Origin: Methanosphaera sp.
GTDB taxonomy: Archaea; Methanobacteriota; Methanobacteria; Methanobacteriales; Methanobacteriaceae
DNA: 49,908 nucleotides
NCBI GenBank assembly: GCA_017430835.1
Contig: JAFRMD010000054.1
Span: 1 to 49,908, forward strand
Reading direction: 5' to 3'
Part shown: piece after piece, positions 25,082 to 33,970 of the stretch
Position numbering within the stretch: position 1 is the first letter of the stretch
Layout of the letters: every line of letters starts with the position of its first letter
Program-made: the position numbers and the translations under genes
The notes under the pieces: model-generated
The model's input: the letters and a program-made list of their open reading frames with translations, nothing else
What the model was told of the DNA's origin: nothing
Database searches by the model: none

Positions 25082-27717
25082 CAGTTATTAAATATCCATT
25101 CATAAACACGTTTTCTATTGTCTTTATCCTGATATGTGAAAAATTCATTTACTCTTTGAATGTACATTTCATCCATAATGCAGTTATTTTCAATGTATTT
25201 GTCAATCAAATTAATTAATTCATCTTCTGTTTCAATTACCTGTCCAAATCCCATTTTTTCATAATCAAAATATCCCTTATCATAATGATAATCTTCATCT
25301 TTCTGATAGTAGATTACGGGTTTTTTTATGTATGCAAAATCAAAAAATACCGATGAATAATCTGTTATCAACAGTGAAGATTCCTTAAAGAGTTCCTGAT
25401 ATGATTTGTTGGTTGAAATTTTAACATAACTTGGTATGTCAAATAAATCTATATACTCCATTAATTCAGGATGAGGTTTGAATATTAGAGCATAACCTGT
25501 ATCTTCAAGTAAAACCCTCAAATTCTCATTGTTTAAAAAAGAATTTATTGTCTTGTAATAATCTGATTCATATACCTTATTTGGATGATTTAATCCTATT
25601 CTCCATGTTGGAGCAAACAATATCTGATTTTTGGAGTTTTCATTTGCTAGGTTATCAAATCTTGGAAAACCTAATGTTTGTATTACTTCATCATCAAAGT
25701 TATATCCTTTTTTCATGAAGGATTGTTTTTCCAAGTCGGATACACATGTAATTAGTGATAGATTCTTGTCATATTTTTTAATAAACTCAGATACATCATC
25801 CTTTGTTACTCCGTGTTGTAAAAAGTATCTTTTTGAAGTTATCAGTCCACTGTATAATGAGGGCGTGAAGTAATGGAATGGGTTTATGAAGTTTTCATTT
25901 ACATATGATGATATGATTTTTTCGGCAAACAAGTAAAGTATTTCGTGTTTAAATGATCCGAATGCCACTACATTCTTGTCAATCCTTTTCATCTGGTTAT
26001 AGCTTGGACTATCCTTGTTTACGATAAAATATTTGCTTACCCCGTCATCGATATTGGATGAATATTCAAATAATGCCTTTGCATTATCATCTGCATTGTC
26101 TGGCCTATCAGAGTATAGCCATATTCTCCTGTTTTTCATGAATATATAAAGTAGGAGATATATGATGTGGGTAAATATCGCAAAGTGATAATGGTGCTCC
26201 TTATCATAGTTTATTCGTTTTAGATTACTTACTTCGTATCGTAACATTGATTTGTATGAATACGGCAGTATGTTGAACTTGTTGTTTTTAAACAGTACAA
26301 TCTTTGAATCCTTAACAAAGTATGCACTTGATGTGGATAAACCACAGTTATTTCTAAAACTTATGTGAGGTATTATTGTATTTTGTAAGTTGCCGTCATT
26401 ATATTCAACTTCAAAGGATATCTGTGTATTATCTGATGGCAGTATTGTATTTACGTCAAAGTTGTAACTGTATATCCAGTCTGTGTCTAAAAATTTTTGG
26501 GTCATACGCTTTGGATTGTTATATTCAACATATCTACTTTCAGTTACTTTCCTTTCGCCATTTTCATTGATGACTAAATTAACCGACAGGTATTCATTTG
26601 GAAAACAGGATTCGAAATTTCCTGAAAAATTCAGAGAACCCTCATCCAATTCAACAATATCAAAGTATAAGAAATGATCAGACAGCCTATCCAATATCTG
26701 TTTATCTGAACATATTCTCATATCATTATCCTGTTTTTTCGTTATTTTAGCCATATTGTTTTTTAAATAAACAAAAAATGATCTTACATCCTCTTCTATA
26801 AATGGATTATCATATATGACATCGACGTCAATATACTCCAATATCCGATGCAACACATTCCAGAATTCATTTAACTTATCCTCACTATCAAATACATCAA
26901 GTGTATCTACCTTTAGCAGCCATTGCAGGTCATAGGCAAATAAGTATTGTATAAACTTAGGAATAAATCCCTCTTTTTTATTGCAGTAATCAGCCAATTC
27001 AAGGTAGAAATTCTTTAAACGTGGGGTGAAATAATTTTCATTTTCCTTCATCAGGTCAACCGTACTTGTTGCATCCAGCCGTTGTCTATAGAAATATTCG
27101 ACATCACTAACTGCACCATATTTCTTTTTGTCCAAAAATATCTTATTGATGATTAATGCATCCTCTAGATTAACCAGTTTGGTACTGAATTCATAGTCTT
27201 TAATGGAATCATACTTAATAAATGCTGAGGAGGAGGATAACTGTGGAGTATTAGGTTCAATTTCCAAGTCTATCACACGGGTAGTTTTAAATTTATCGTT
27301 TAACCTGTGCGGCATGTTAACCCTTTCAAATAATGTCATTGGAATAGCAACAACATCCACTTCATTGAAATGATTTTCAAAAAAGTCATATACCACTTCC
27401 AATGTATTGGTTGAGATATAATCGTCACTATCCAAGAAGTTTACATATTTTCCCCTAGCATGTTTGAGTCCATTGTTTCGTGCCGTGGATTGTCCCTGAT
27501 TTGATTGTGACAGCACCATTATATTTTCAGGATATTTTTCTTGATATTCCTCTGCAATCTTTAATGAATCATCACTGCTTCCATCATCAACAAGTATTAA
27601 CTGGACATTCTCCCTAAAGCCTAATGATTGATTTAGTACCGAATCAACACACTCTGACAAATAGTCTTCAACATTATATACCGCTATTATTATAGAAAAT
27701 TTATATTGATAATTCAT
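25081..27717 (-). CDS. GT2 glycosyltransferase fused to TagF-like polyol-phosphate transferase (second copy)
   Basis: 878 residues, a clear paralogue of the fusion at 15625 along its whole length (starting Met-Asn-Tyr-Gln-Tyr-Lys-Phe-Ser-Ile-Ile-Ile-Ala). The GT2 part has Asp-Asp-Gly-Ser-Ser-Asp-Asp-Ser and Asp-Ser-Asp-Asp; Leu-Ser-Ser-Ser-Ser-Ala-Phe (~161-167) is shared with the paralogue. The TagF part has Phe-Leu-Gln-His-Gly-Val-Thr (~630), Gly-Phe-Pro-Arg-Phe-Asp, Lys-Pro-His-Pro-Glu-Leu (~745) and Thr-Asp-Tyr-Ser-Ser-Val-Phe-Phe-Asp-Phe (~785). All expected TagF residues are present in both copies, so both should be active, perhaps with different sugars or polyol-phosphates. It has a short beta-rich region between the domains. 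First gene of its operon. Confidence 0.9.
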   Translation of the reverse strand: MNYQYKFSIIIAVYNVEDYLSECVDSVLNQSLGFRENVQLILVDDGSSDDSLKIAEEYQEKYPENIMVLSQSNQGQSTARNNGLKHARGKYVNFLDSDDYISTNTLEVVYDFFENHFNEVDVVAIPMTLFERVNMPHRLNDKFKTTRVIDLEIEPNTPQLSSSSAFIKYDSIKDYEFSTKLVNLEDALIINKIFLDKKKYGAVSDVEYFYRQRLDATSTVDLMKENENYFTPRLKNFYLELADYCNKKEGFIPKFIQYLFAYDLQWLLKVDTLDVFDSEDKLNEFWNVLHRILEYIDVDVIYDNPFIEEDVRSFFVYLKNNMAKITKKQDNDMRICSDKQILDRLSDHFLYFDIVELDEGSLNFSGNFESCFPNEYLSVNLVINENGERKVTESRYVEYNNPKRMTQKFLDTDWIYSYNFDVNTILPSDNTQISFEVEYNDGNLQNTIIPHISFRNNCGLSTSSAYFVKDSKIVLFKNNKFNILPYSYKSMLRYEVSNLKRINYDKEHHYHFAIFTHIIYLLLYIFMKNRRIWLYSDRPDNADDNAKALFEYSSNIDDGVSKYFIVNKDSPSYNQMKRIDKNVVAFGSFKHEILYLFAEKIISSYVNENFINPFHYFTPSLYSGLITSKRYFLQHGVTKDDVSEFIKKYDKNLSLITCVSDLEKQSFMKKGYNFDDEVIQTLGFPRFDNLANENSKNQILFAPTWRIGLNHPNKVYESDYYKTINSFLNNENLRVLLEDTGYALIFKPHPELMEYIDLFDIPSYVKISTNKSYQELFKESSLLITDYSSVFFDFAYIKKPVIYYQKDEDYHYDKGYFDYEKMGFGQVIETEDELINLIDKYIENNCIMDEMYIQRVNEFFTYQDKDNRKRVYEWIFNN

Positions 27718-27830
27718 TATTCGACACCTGAAAATATTATTAACAATAATTAATTATCTATTTTTTCAAAGATATTAAATTTTAAGTATAACAAAAATAA
27801 TATCATTAAAGAAATTAGTTAAGTGTCAAC

Positions 27831-28877
27831 ATGAGTGAATGTAAAATATCAATTATAATACCAGTTTATAACAAAGAAAAATACTTGGACAAATGTTTAC
27901 AATCCATATTATCTCAATCATTTAAGGATTATGAGGCAATATGTGTGGATGATGGTTCAACAGATTATTCGTTAACCATACTGAACGAATATGCTGATGA
28001 TTACGAGAAGTTCAAAGTCTTTTCCAAGAAAAATGAAGGCCCGGGTTCTGCCAGGAATTATGGTTTAAAAAAAGCAAGTGGAGAATATATCCTATTTTTG
28101 GATGCTGATGACTACATAACAGATGACACACTGGATAGCTTATATAACACTGCATATAATAATGATTCTGATTTAGTGTTATTCAATGCAACCGAACATT
28201 ATAATGATAAAACCAGTGATAGGATTTATCACATACATGTGGATGAAAATACCGACTTGGATAATTTCACGTTTGACTATGACAACAACATTAACCTTGT
28301 GATGAACGGATATCATATCGTATGTACAAAACTTCATCGGCTGGACTTTATTAAGAAACACAAACTGGAATTTTCAAAAAGCGGTGAATTTGAGGATGTG
28401 ATCTTTCATATTAAGAGCATGATATTTGCTAAGCGTATCTCATATAATCCCAATAAATTTTACCAGTACAATAGGGAAGATGAGGATAGCCGACAGAACA
28501 AGTCAATCAGAACGGATAAAAGCTTTGTATTGTTTGACATCTATGAAGAAGCATATGACTTCCTACAAGAAGAGAATTTATTCAACAAATTAGAAATCAA
28601 TTACTATAAGTTTGTCATAAATGAATCACTCAACATATACAATAATATTAAAGAGGAGTATAAAACGGAGTTATTTAATAAAATCAAGGATAAATTCATA
28701 CGAATGAACCTTACTGATGACAGGATTCATAGACTTCCTGCCATTCAACAGGCCTTCTACACGAGCATAATTAAATCAGGAACCCCCGCTGAATTGGATC
28801 ATAACTTTTTGAGAGAAAAAATTACTAAAAAGACCAAGTTTTCGATATTGAATCTAAAAAATAGGATTTTTAAATAA
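27831..28877 (+). CDS. Family 2 glycosyltransferase
   Basis: 348 residues. The motifs are Ile-Ser-Ile-Ile-Ile-Pro-Val-Tyr-Asn-Lys-Glu-Lys, Val-Asp-Asp-Gly-Ser-Thr-Asp-Tyr-Ser, and metal motif Asp-Ala-Asp-Asp-Tyr near 88. The second half resembles the protein at 24008 (Phe-Glu-Asp-Val-Ile-Phe-His, Ala-Lys-Arg-Ile-Ser-Tyr, Asp-Lys-Phe-Ile-Arg-Met-Asn-Leu, Arg-Leu-Pro-Ala-Ile-Gln-Gln-Ala-Phe-Tyr), so the two are recent paralogues placed either side of the GT2-TagF fusion. The C terminus is short and basic, without the coiled-coil tail. Divergent from the minus-strand operon, 113 bases away. Confidence 0.9.
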   Translation: MSECKISIIIPVYNKEKYLDKCLQSILSQSFKDYEAICVDDGSTDYSLTILNEYADDYEKFKVFSKKNEGPGSARNYGLKKASGEYILFLDADDYITDDTLDSLYNTAYNNDSDLVLFNATEHYNDKTSDRIYHIHVDENTDLDNFTFDYDNNINLVMNGYHIVCTKLHRLDFIKKHKLEFSKSGEFEDVIFHIKSMIFAKRISYNPNKFYQYNREDEDSRQNKSIRTDKSFVLFDIYEEAYDFLQEENLFNKLEINYYKFVINESLNIYNNIKEEYKTELFNKIKDKFIRMNLTDDRIHRLPAIQQAFYTSIIKSGTPAELDHNFLREKITKKTKFSILNLKNRIFK

Positions 28878-28943
28878 ATCAACATGAATAACTTAAACAA
28901 ATCATTCAATCCCTTCTTCACCAATAACACAACAGTATCCATT

Positions 28944-28963
28944 TTTTTTAATTTTTTTTAATC
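28944..28963 (+). terminator. T-run terminator after the 27831 glycosyltransferase
   Basis: Two tracts of eight T residues separated by AA, about 70 bases after the stop. T-rich tracts without a strong hairpin are the usual archaeal termination signal. Confidence 0.4.
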
Positions 28964-29125
28964 ATGTTTAATAATAATGCACTATTCGGATAAAATCAGT
29001 ATAGACCTTATGCTTTACAATAGAAATATTGAATATGATTAGAGAGATGTTAATTATAAAAAAAGTAGTTAATTATTAATACAAATAGAAGAAATATAAT
29101 ATTTTAACGAAACAATAGGTGAGAT

Positions 29126-31063
29126 ATGATGTCCGAAAAAGACTATAAAAAGATACTGTTAATTTCATTAATATTATTGGTATTTCTTTCTTTAAGTGTC
29201 ATATCAGCTCAAGAGATTGAAACACAAAATGATAACAAATTAGAAGTTGATAATTCAATTGAAAATAATGTAAATATTGAAAATAACATAGAAACAAGCA
29301 GTAATGAAAAAACATTAAAAGAATCCCGAGAGAATAATAGTTATAGTGAATCAGAAATAACTGGTGAATTAGATAATGAAGAAGCAGAAGAGATACTGGA
29401 TGATTTTGAGGACTGCAGTTCAAGTATCGTACAAAAAAATGAAAATGAAACCGCAATATCCTTCAGACATGACTCCTCCGAAGATATTATCATCTACATC
29501 TCTCATGATCCTGTTGTAAAACACTATAAAACACAATCCACATACTTTTTCCATTCTATGATGAGTCCAACCGGATGGGTAGTTGGAGTTGGAGGCAGAG
29601 ATTCGCCCACACAAAATAAGAGAGTGGAAGAACTTGCCATGAAAATGATTAACAACAACTATATCGATGACTATTCAATAAATGAGATATTCAACATTAA
29701 AAAAAGTACAAATAGGGGTCACTTCATAATTAAGGCACCTAACGGTACATATGCTGCGATACAATACTTTTATGGAAAATATACCAAGGAAAGAGGAGTA
29801 TTGAAAAGTGGAGAATTCATAACATGTCCTAATGATCCAAAATACTATCGTAAAGGAAAATATGAATCATATACAGGATTAAGTGATGTTGGTGATGCTA
29901 CAAGGTCCTTAGCGGCCCGTGACAGATATGGTACAATACGAAGTCAAATAACAACATTCGTATACAATAGAAAGAATCATCAAAGCAACATCTCAGTATA
30001 CCTTGCAAATGATGATGGAAGATATGTTGGAGTAAACAGTAGACGATATTGTCATGACATCAGCATAAATGGTAAAATCATCAGAAAATCCCAAATACCT
30101 GTTATCATGAATAAATTACATGCCGCTACATTTACTTATAACGATAAGAATGTTAAAACATTCACGACAACACAGGACATCACTACCGTCAGTCCAAAGG
30201 TAACATTAACTGCCAATATCGTAGATGATAATTCAGTCAACGTTAACGAGGGAAATGTAATATTTAAAGTAAATGGAGAGACTGTCAAAGACAATAGAGG
30301 TAATGTCATAAAGATTCCAGTAAGAAACGGTAAAGCAAGCTGCATCTACTCTATACCATATGTGTGGAAAAACAATTTCACGTACATGGCCAAATATATT
30401 CCTACAAAGAATTATGTGGAAAGTTCCAGCAAAAATTCAATGATAACGACAAATCTCATTAAAACACACATCACTGTAGATACCAGTTTAAGTACTGCAA
30501 TAAAAATAACATCCAACGTTAATTATATTTATAGCAATGCAAATGTAACCGGAGGTTATTTCATATATAAGATAAATGGAGTAACGTTAAAGGATAAAAA
30601 CAACAATATTTTAAAGAGTGTTGTCAGAAATGGAGTGGCAGCAATAATGCTGGATAAAAAGTATTCACCCAACAAATATAATCTCACCTTGTCCTACATC
30701 AGAAGCAATTACAGACAAAACTTCCAGACCACATTTACAATAAATGCATTGAAGACAAAAATACTGATAAATCCTGTTACAACCAACTCACTGCGTGCAA
30801 AGATAACCGGACAGATAGTTGATGAGAACAATATGAAAACTACCGGAACAGCTAAGGTATGTGTTAAAATTAATGGATTAACACTTAAAAATTCCAATAA
30901 TGAAGTCATGCTATTCAAAGTAGAGGATGGAAATATCAACTTTGATGTCAACCTTCCAAATAATTTAAAATCAAGAGTTTATAATCTCACAATACAAAGT
31001 CAGGGACAGAAGATATATCTTCCAACCAGTGCTACAACCACATTAAACTTGCAAAGAACATGA
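29126..31063 (+). CDS. Secreted Ig-repeat protein with an uncharacterised N-terminal domain
   Basis: 645 residues. Signal peptide at 8-28 (Ile-Leu-Leu-Ile-Ser-Leu-Ile-Leu-Leu-Val-Phe, cleavage near Val-Ile-Ser-Ala). An acidic Asn/Glu-rich linker follows to ~100. Residues ~105-335 form a globular domain with Gly-Trp-Val-Val-Gly-Val-Gly-Gly-Arg-Asp-Ser, Gly-His-Phe-Ile-Ile-Lys-Ala-Pro-Asn-Gly-Thr-Tyr-Ala and Asp-Asp-Gly-Arg-Tyr-Val-Gly-Val. It has an enzyme-like look but no catalytic motif I can name. Residues ~340-645 are three Ig-like modules of the type seen in the other surface proteins here (Val-Ile-Phe-Lys-Val-Asn-Gly, Phe-Ile-Tyr-Lys-Ile-Asn-Gly, Val-Cys-Val-Lys-Ile-Asn-Gly). No anchor at the C terminus. 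AGGTGA lies just upstream; the second ATG (29129) is the better-spaced start. Confidence 0.8.
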   Translation: MMSEKDYKKILLISLILLVFLSLSVISAQEIETQNDNKLEVDNSIENNVNIENNIETSSNEKTLKESRENNSYSESEITGELDNEEAEEILDDFEDCSSSIVQKNENETAISFRHDSSEDIIIYISHDPVVKHYKTQSTYFFHSMMSPTGWVVGVGGRDSPTQNKRVEELAMKMINNNYIDDYSINEIFNIKKSTNRGHFIIKAPNGTYAAIQYFYGKYTKERGVLKSGEFITCPNDPKYYRKGKYESYTGLSDVGDATRSLAARDRYGTIRSQITTFVYNRKNHQSNISVYLANDDGRYVGVNSRRYCHDISINGKIIRKSQIPVIMNKLHAATFTYNDKNVKTFTTTQDITTVSPKVTLTANIVDDNSVNVNEGNVIFKVNGETVKDNRGNVIKIPVRNGKASCIYSIPYVWKNNFTYMAKYIPTKNYVESSSKNSMITTNLIKTHITVDTSLSTAIKITSNVNYIYSNANVTGGYFIYKINGVTLKDKNNNILKSVVRNGVAAIMLDKKYSPNKYNLTLSYIRSNYRQNFQTTFTINALKTKILINPVTTNSLRAKITGQIVDENNMKTTGTAKVCVKINGLTLKNSNNEVMLFKVEDGNINFDVNLPNNLKSRVYNLTIQSQGQKIYLPTSATTTLNLQRT

Positions 31064-31447
31064 ATGATTTTCATTAATTATCACCTCCCCATTATTTTTT
31101 TATGAAAATCGTTAATATATTAGACAAATAAACCATATCCATTAAACAGTGAAAATAATCCAATAAATTACAAATTACAATAAATTAATCCCAATACCAG
31201 TATATTTTCATCAAACAAGAGATGTTAACTATTTAAAAAATGTCCTTTCACATGTCACGACAAAAAAGATATGTTTAATCCTTTTAATCATGACAACAGT
31301 TATCAGTATTTCTTTAATGAAGAAATATAGTTATTAAAACATAAGATTTATTAAAGATGAGAAAACATAATGTATATTGATTATGATAAAATGATGTTAT
31401 ATTTAATAACTATTTTATTATAATTATAATTAGAAGGAATGAGAAGT
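31064..31447. other. Intergenic region upstream of the Ig-repeat protein
   Basis: No gene seen. A segment GATTTTCAT (31068-31076) is mirrored by ATGAAAATC (about 31102-31110) around a CACCTCCCC stretch and a T-run, a plausible terminator for the gene ending at 31063. TTATATTTAATAAC near 31397-31410 is a possible TATA element for the next gene. Confidence 0.4.
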
Positions 31448-33775
31448 ATGATCAATAATAATGTTAAGAAAATGTTATTATTTGTTACATTATGTGTAAT
31501 TCTTGCAGGTATCGTATCCGCAACGGATGGAAATCTTGATTCATCCAATGTTGAAGATACAATATCCGATCAAACAACAGATACACCAAATGAAGTATCT
31601 GAAGTTAAAGAAAACACAATAACGAATGATAACAAAAATATTGATAATATCAAAACTGAAAAAAATATCAAAACTGCAACAAATAAGATAAAAACCAAAG
31701 CATCCATAGATTATGTTTCAAATGTGCCCGTTGATAATTGGGTACTCATTTCAGGAACATTAAAGGATGTTAATAACAATCCTTTGAGAGATACTTCAGT
31801 GAAATTGGATGTGAATGGTGACAGTTACCCTACAGAAACCGACTATTATGGAGATTTCTTTGGAGAATACCTTGCATCAATGCCAGGTACCAATACAATC
31901 ACCGTATCTTACTCTGGAAATAACAGATATGAACCAACAACTGCAAAAAGAACATTCAATGTAACCGGACAAGCAAAAACATACATAGAATTAAACAGTT
32001 TAAAAGAAACAACCGTTGGAAACACCGTTTCAATTAGCGGACACTACTACTACGGAAACAATAAACCATTAACCTCAACCACTATGCGTCTAAACATCAA
32101 TGGACAAAGTTTCACTGCAAAAACAGACAACAACGGATACTTCACATACAACTACAAAACAACAAAAACCGGCACCAACACAGTAACAGTATCCTACCCG
32201 GGTAATGCAAAATTCAAAGCGGCAACAACCACAAAAACATTCAATGTTAAAGGTGCAGGCCCACAATACACCTACATAACATTAAACAACATAGCCGATG
32301 TAGCATTTGGAGGATACACAACAATAAGCGGACACTACTACTACGGAAACAACATACCACTAACATACACCAACATGAGACTAAACATAAACGGAAAACA
32401 AGTAACAGCAAAAACAGACAAGACAGGATACTTCACATACAACTACAAAACAGATAGAATAGGAAAAAACACAGTAACAGTAACATACCCCGGAAATGCT
32501 AACTTCAAAAAAGCAACAGCGACAAAAACATTCAACGTAAAAATAACAAGCCCAATACCAACATACATCACACTAAACAACATAAAAGAAGTAAACAATG
32601 GACAAACAACAACAATATCCGGCCTCTACTACTACTCAAACAATATCCCACTAACACAAACCACAATGAGACTAAACATAAACGGACAAACATACACAGC
32701 AAAAACAGATAACAATGGCTACTTCGCTTATAACTACCGAACAAGTAAGGATGGTTCAAATACGGTTGTAGTGTCATATCCTGGAAATGCCAACTTCAAA
32801 GCAGCATCAGCTACAAAAACATTCAATGTAAAAAGTGTGGGACCACAATACACCTACATCATACTAAACAACATACCTCAAGTAGCATATGATGAATATC
32901 TTACAATAAGTGGGCACTACTACTATGGAAACAACATCCCACTAACATATACTCCAATGACAATAAATATTAATGGATACAAATATACTGCCAAAACTGA
33001 CCAGACAGGATATTTCAGTTTAGGTTATTGGACCGAAAAAGTAGGATCAAATACAGTAACTGTATCATATCATGGAAACAATAATTTCAAAGCAGCAACA
33101 GCAACAAAATCATTCAACGTAATAATCACAAGCCCAATACCAACATATATCACACTAAACAACATAAAAGAAGTAACACAAGGACAAACAACAACTATAT
33201 CCGGCCACTACTACTACTCAAACAACATCCCACTAACACAAACCACAATGAGACTAAACATAAACGGACAAACATACACAACAAAAACAGACAACAACGG
33301 ATACTTCACATACAACTACAAAACCAACAAAGCCGGAACAAATACCGTAACAGTAACATACCCAGGAAACAACAATTTCCAATATGCATCAAATTCCAAG
33401 ACGTTCAACGTAAATTATCCTACTTTAGAATTGAAAACTGAAAGTGCACATAATCCTTACCCTTCTATTATTTATTTGAAAGGTGATCCATTCGTAAGTT
33501 TTTACGAAACTAGTAATCACGCACAATATGATAGAGGAGTTTATGTAGAATTAGATACTAGAGGATTAGAAGCTCCCCCATACCATAAAATTATAAAAGT
33601 CACATTTTATTTCAGAAATAATTATGATGATAGCGTATATACAAAAACCGTAACTGATGTTCAGTGGTATGGAACGGTAGTTAAAACAAGTTTGGTTAAT
33701 GGTTATACACCATACAAAGCAATAGTATACTATTCGTTAAGAACAGATGCGGAAAGACGAGCATTCCCTTGGTAG
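31448..33775 (+). CDS. Secreted protein with six Ig-like repeats and a shared C-terminal domain
   Basis: 775 residues. A signal peptide ends near Gly-Ile-Val-Ser-Ala, followed by a Thr/Asn/Asp linker. Six repeats of ~95 residues fill residues ~85-655, each with Ile-Ser-Gly-x-Tyr-Tyr-Tyr-x-Asn-Asn, Pro-Leu-Thr, Asn-Ile-Asn-Gly, Lys-Thr-Asp-x-x-Gly-Tyr-Phe, Asn-Thr-Val-Thr-Val and Pro-Gly-Asn. The last ~120 residues are a different domain (Asp-Arg-Gly-Val-Tyr-Val, Val-Thr-Phe-Tyr-Phe-Arg-Asn, Leu-Val-Asn-Gly-Tyr-Thr-Pro-Tyr-Lys) that reappears at the end of the convergent gene at 33971. ATG 31448, with AAGGA nine bases upstream, fits better than ATG 31439, which touches AAGGA. No membrane anchor. 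Probable adhesin or wall-covering protein. Confidence 0.85.
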   Translation: MINNNVKKMLLFVTLCVILAGIVSATDGNLDSSNVEDTISDQTTDTPNEVSEVKENTITNDNKNIDNIKTEKNIKTATNKIKTKASIDYVSNVPVDNWVLISGTLKDVNNNPLRDTSVKLDVNGDSYPTETDYYGDFFGEYLASMPGTNTITVSYSGNNRYEPTTAKRTFNVTGQAKTYIELNSLKETTVGNTVSISGHYYYGNNKPLTSTTMRLNINGQSFTAKTDNNGYFTYNYKTTKTGTNTVTVSYPGNAKFKAATTTKTFNVKGAGPQYTYITLNNIADVAFGGYTTISGHYYYGNNIPLTYTNMRLNINGKQVTAKTDKTGYFTYNYKTDRIGKNTVTVTYPGNANFKKATATKTFNVKITSPIPTYITLNNIKEVNNGQTTTISGLYYYSNNIPLTQTTMRLNINGQTYTAKTDNNGYFAYNYRTSKDGSNTVVVSYPGNANFKAASATKTFNVKSVGPQYTYIILNNIPQVAYDEYLTISGHYYYGNNIPLTYTPMTININGYKYTAKTDQTGYFSLGYWTEKVGSNTVTVSYHGNNNFKAATATKSFNVIITSPIPTYITLNNIKEVTQGQTTTISGHYYYSNNIPLTQTTMRLNINGQTYTTKTDNNGYFTYNYKTNKAGTNTVTVTYPGNNNFQYASNSKTFNVNYPTLELKTESAHNPYPSIIYLKGDPFVSFYETSNHAQYDRGVYVELDTRGLEAPPYHKIIKVTFYFRNNYDDSVYTKTVTDVQWYGTVVKTSLVNGYTPYKAIVYYSLRTDAERRAFPW
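31699..33417 (+). repeat. Six tandem ~288-bp coding repeats
   Basis: The repeats are most alike in pairs. Units 3 and 5 begin with Gly-Pro-Gln-Tyr-Thr-Tyr-Ile, and units 4 and 6 with Ser-Pro-Ile-Pro-Thr-Tyr-Ile-Thr-Leu-Asn-Asn-Ile-Lys-Glu-Val. A run of about 54 bases starting at 32645 is identical to one starting at 33227, 582 bases later, so a two-unit block has been duplicated recently or homogenised. Confidence 0.85.
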
Positions 33776-33813
33776 ATGAATAAAATTTAATTGTTAAAAT
33801 TTTAAAAAAATCA

Positions 33814-33860
33814 GTTTAAAAATATTTTTAAACCAATTAACCCTTTTTTTTATTTTTTTT
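33814..33860 (+). terminator. Palindrome plus T-run terminator
   Basis: A perfect 20-base palindrome (GTTTAAAAAT and its complement, 33814-33833) is followed ten bases later by eight T, one A and eight T. It lies 40 bases after the stop of the Ig-repeat gene. On the other strand an A-run at 33948-33956 gives a T-run just after the convergent gene. Confidence 0.6.
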
Positions 33861-33970
33861 ACCCGCATTTAATCAAATAAGGCATTTTAATCAATTAATC
33901 ATTTAACAGCATTAACTTCTTTTTATGGAAATTAATTTAATTTCTCTAAAAAAAAAGTATTAAGGGAGAA

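Noticed and set aside
31699..33417. CRISPR array
   Set aside because: The repeats are ~288 bp, in frame and coding; there are no short identical repeats with unique spacers anywhere in the window.
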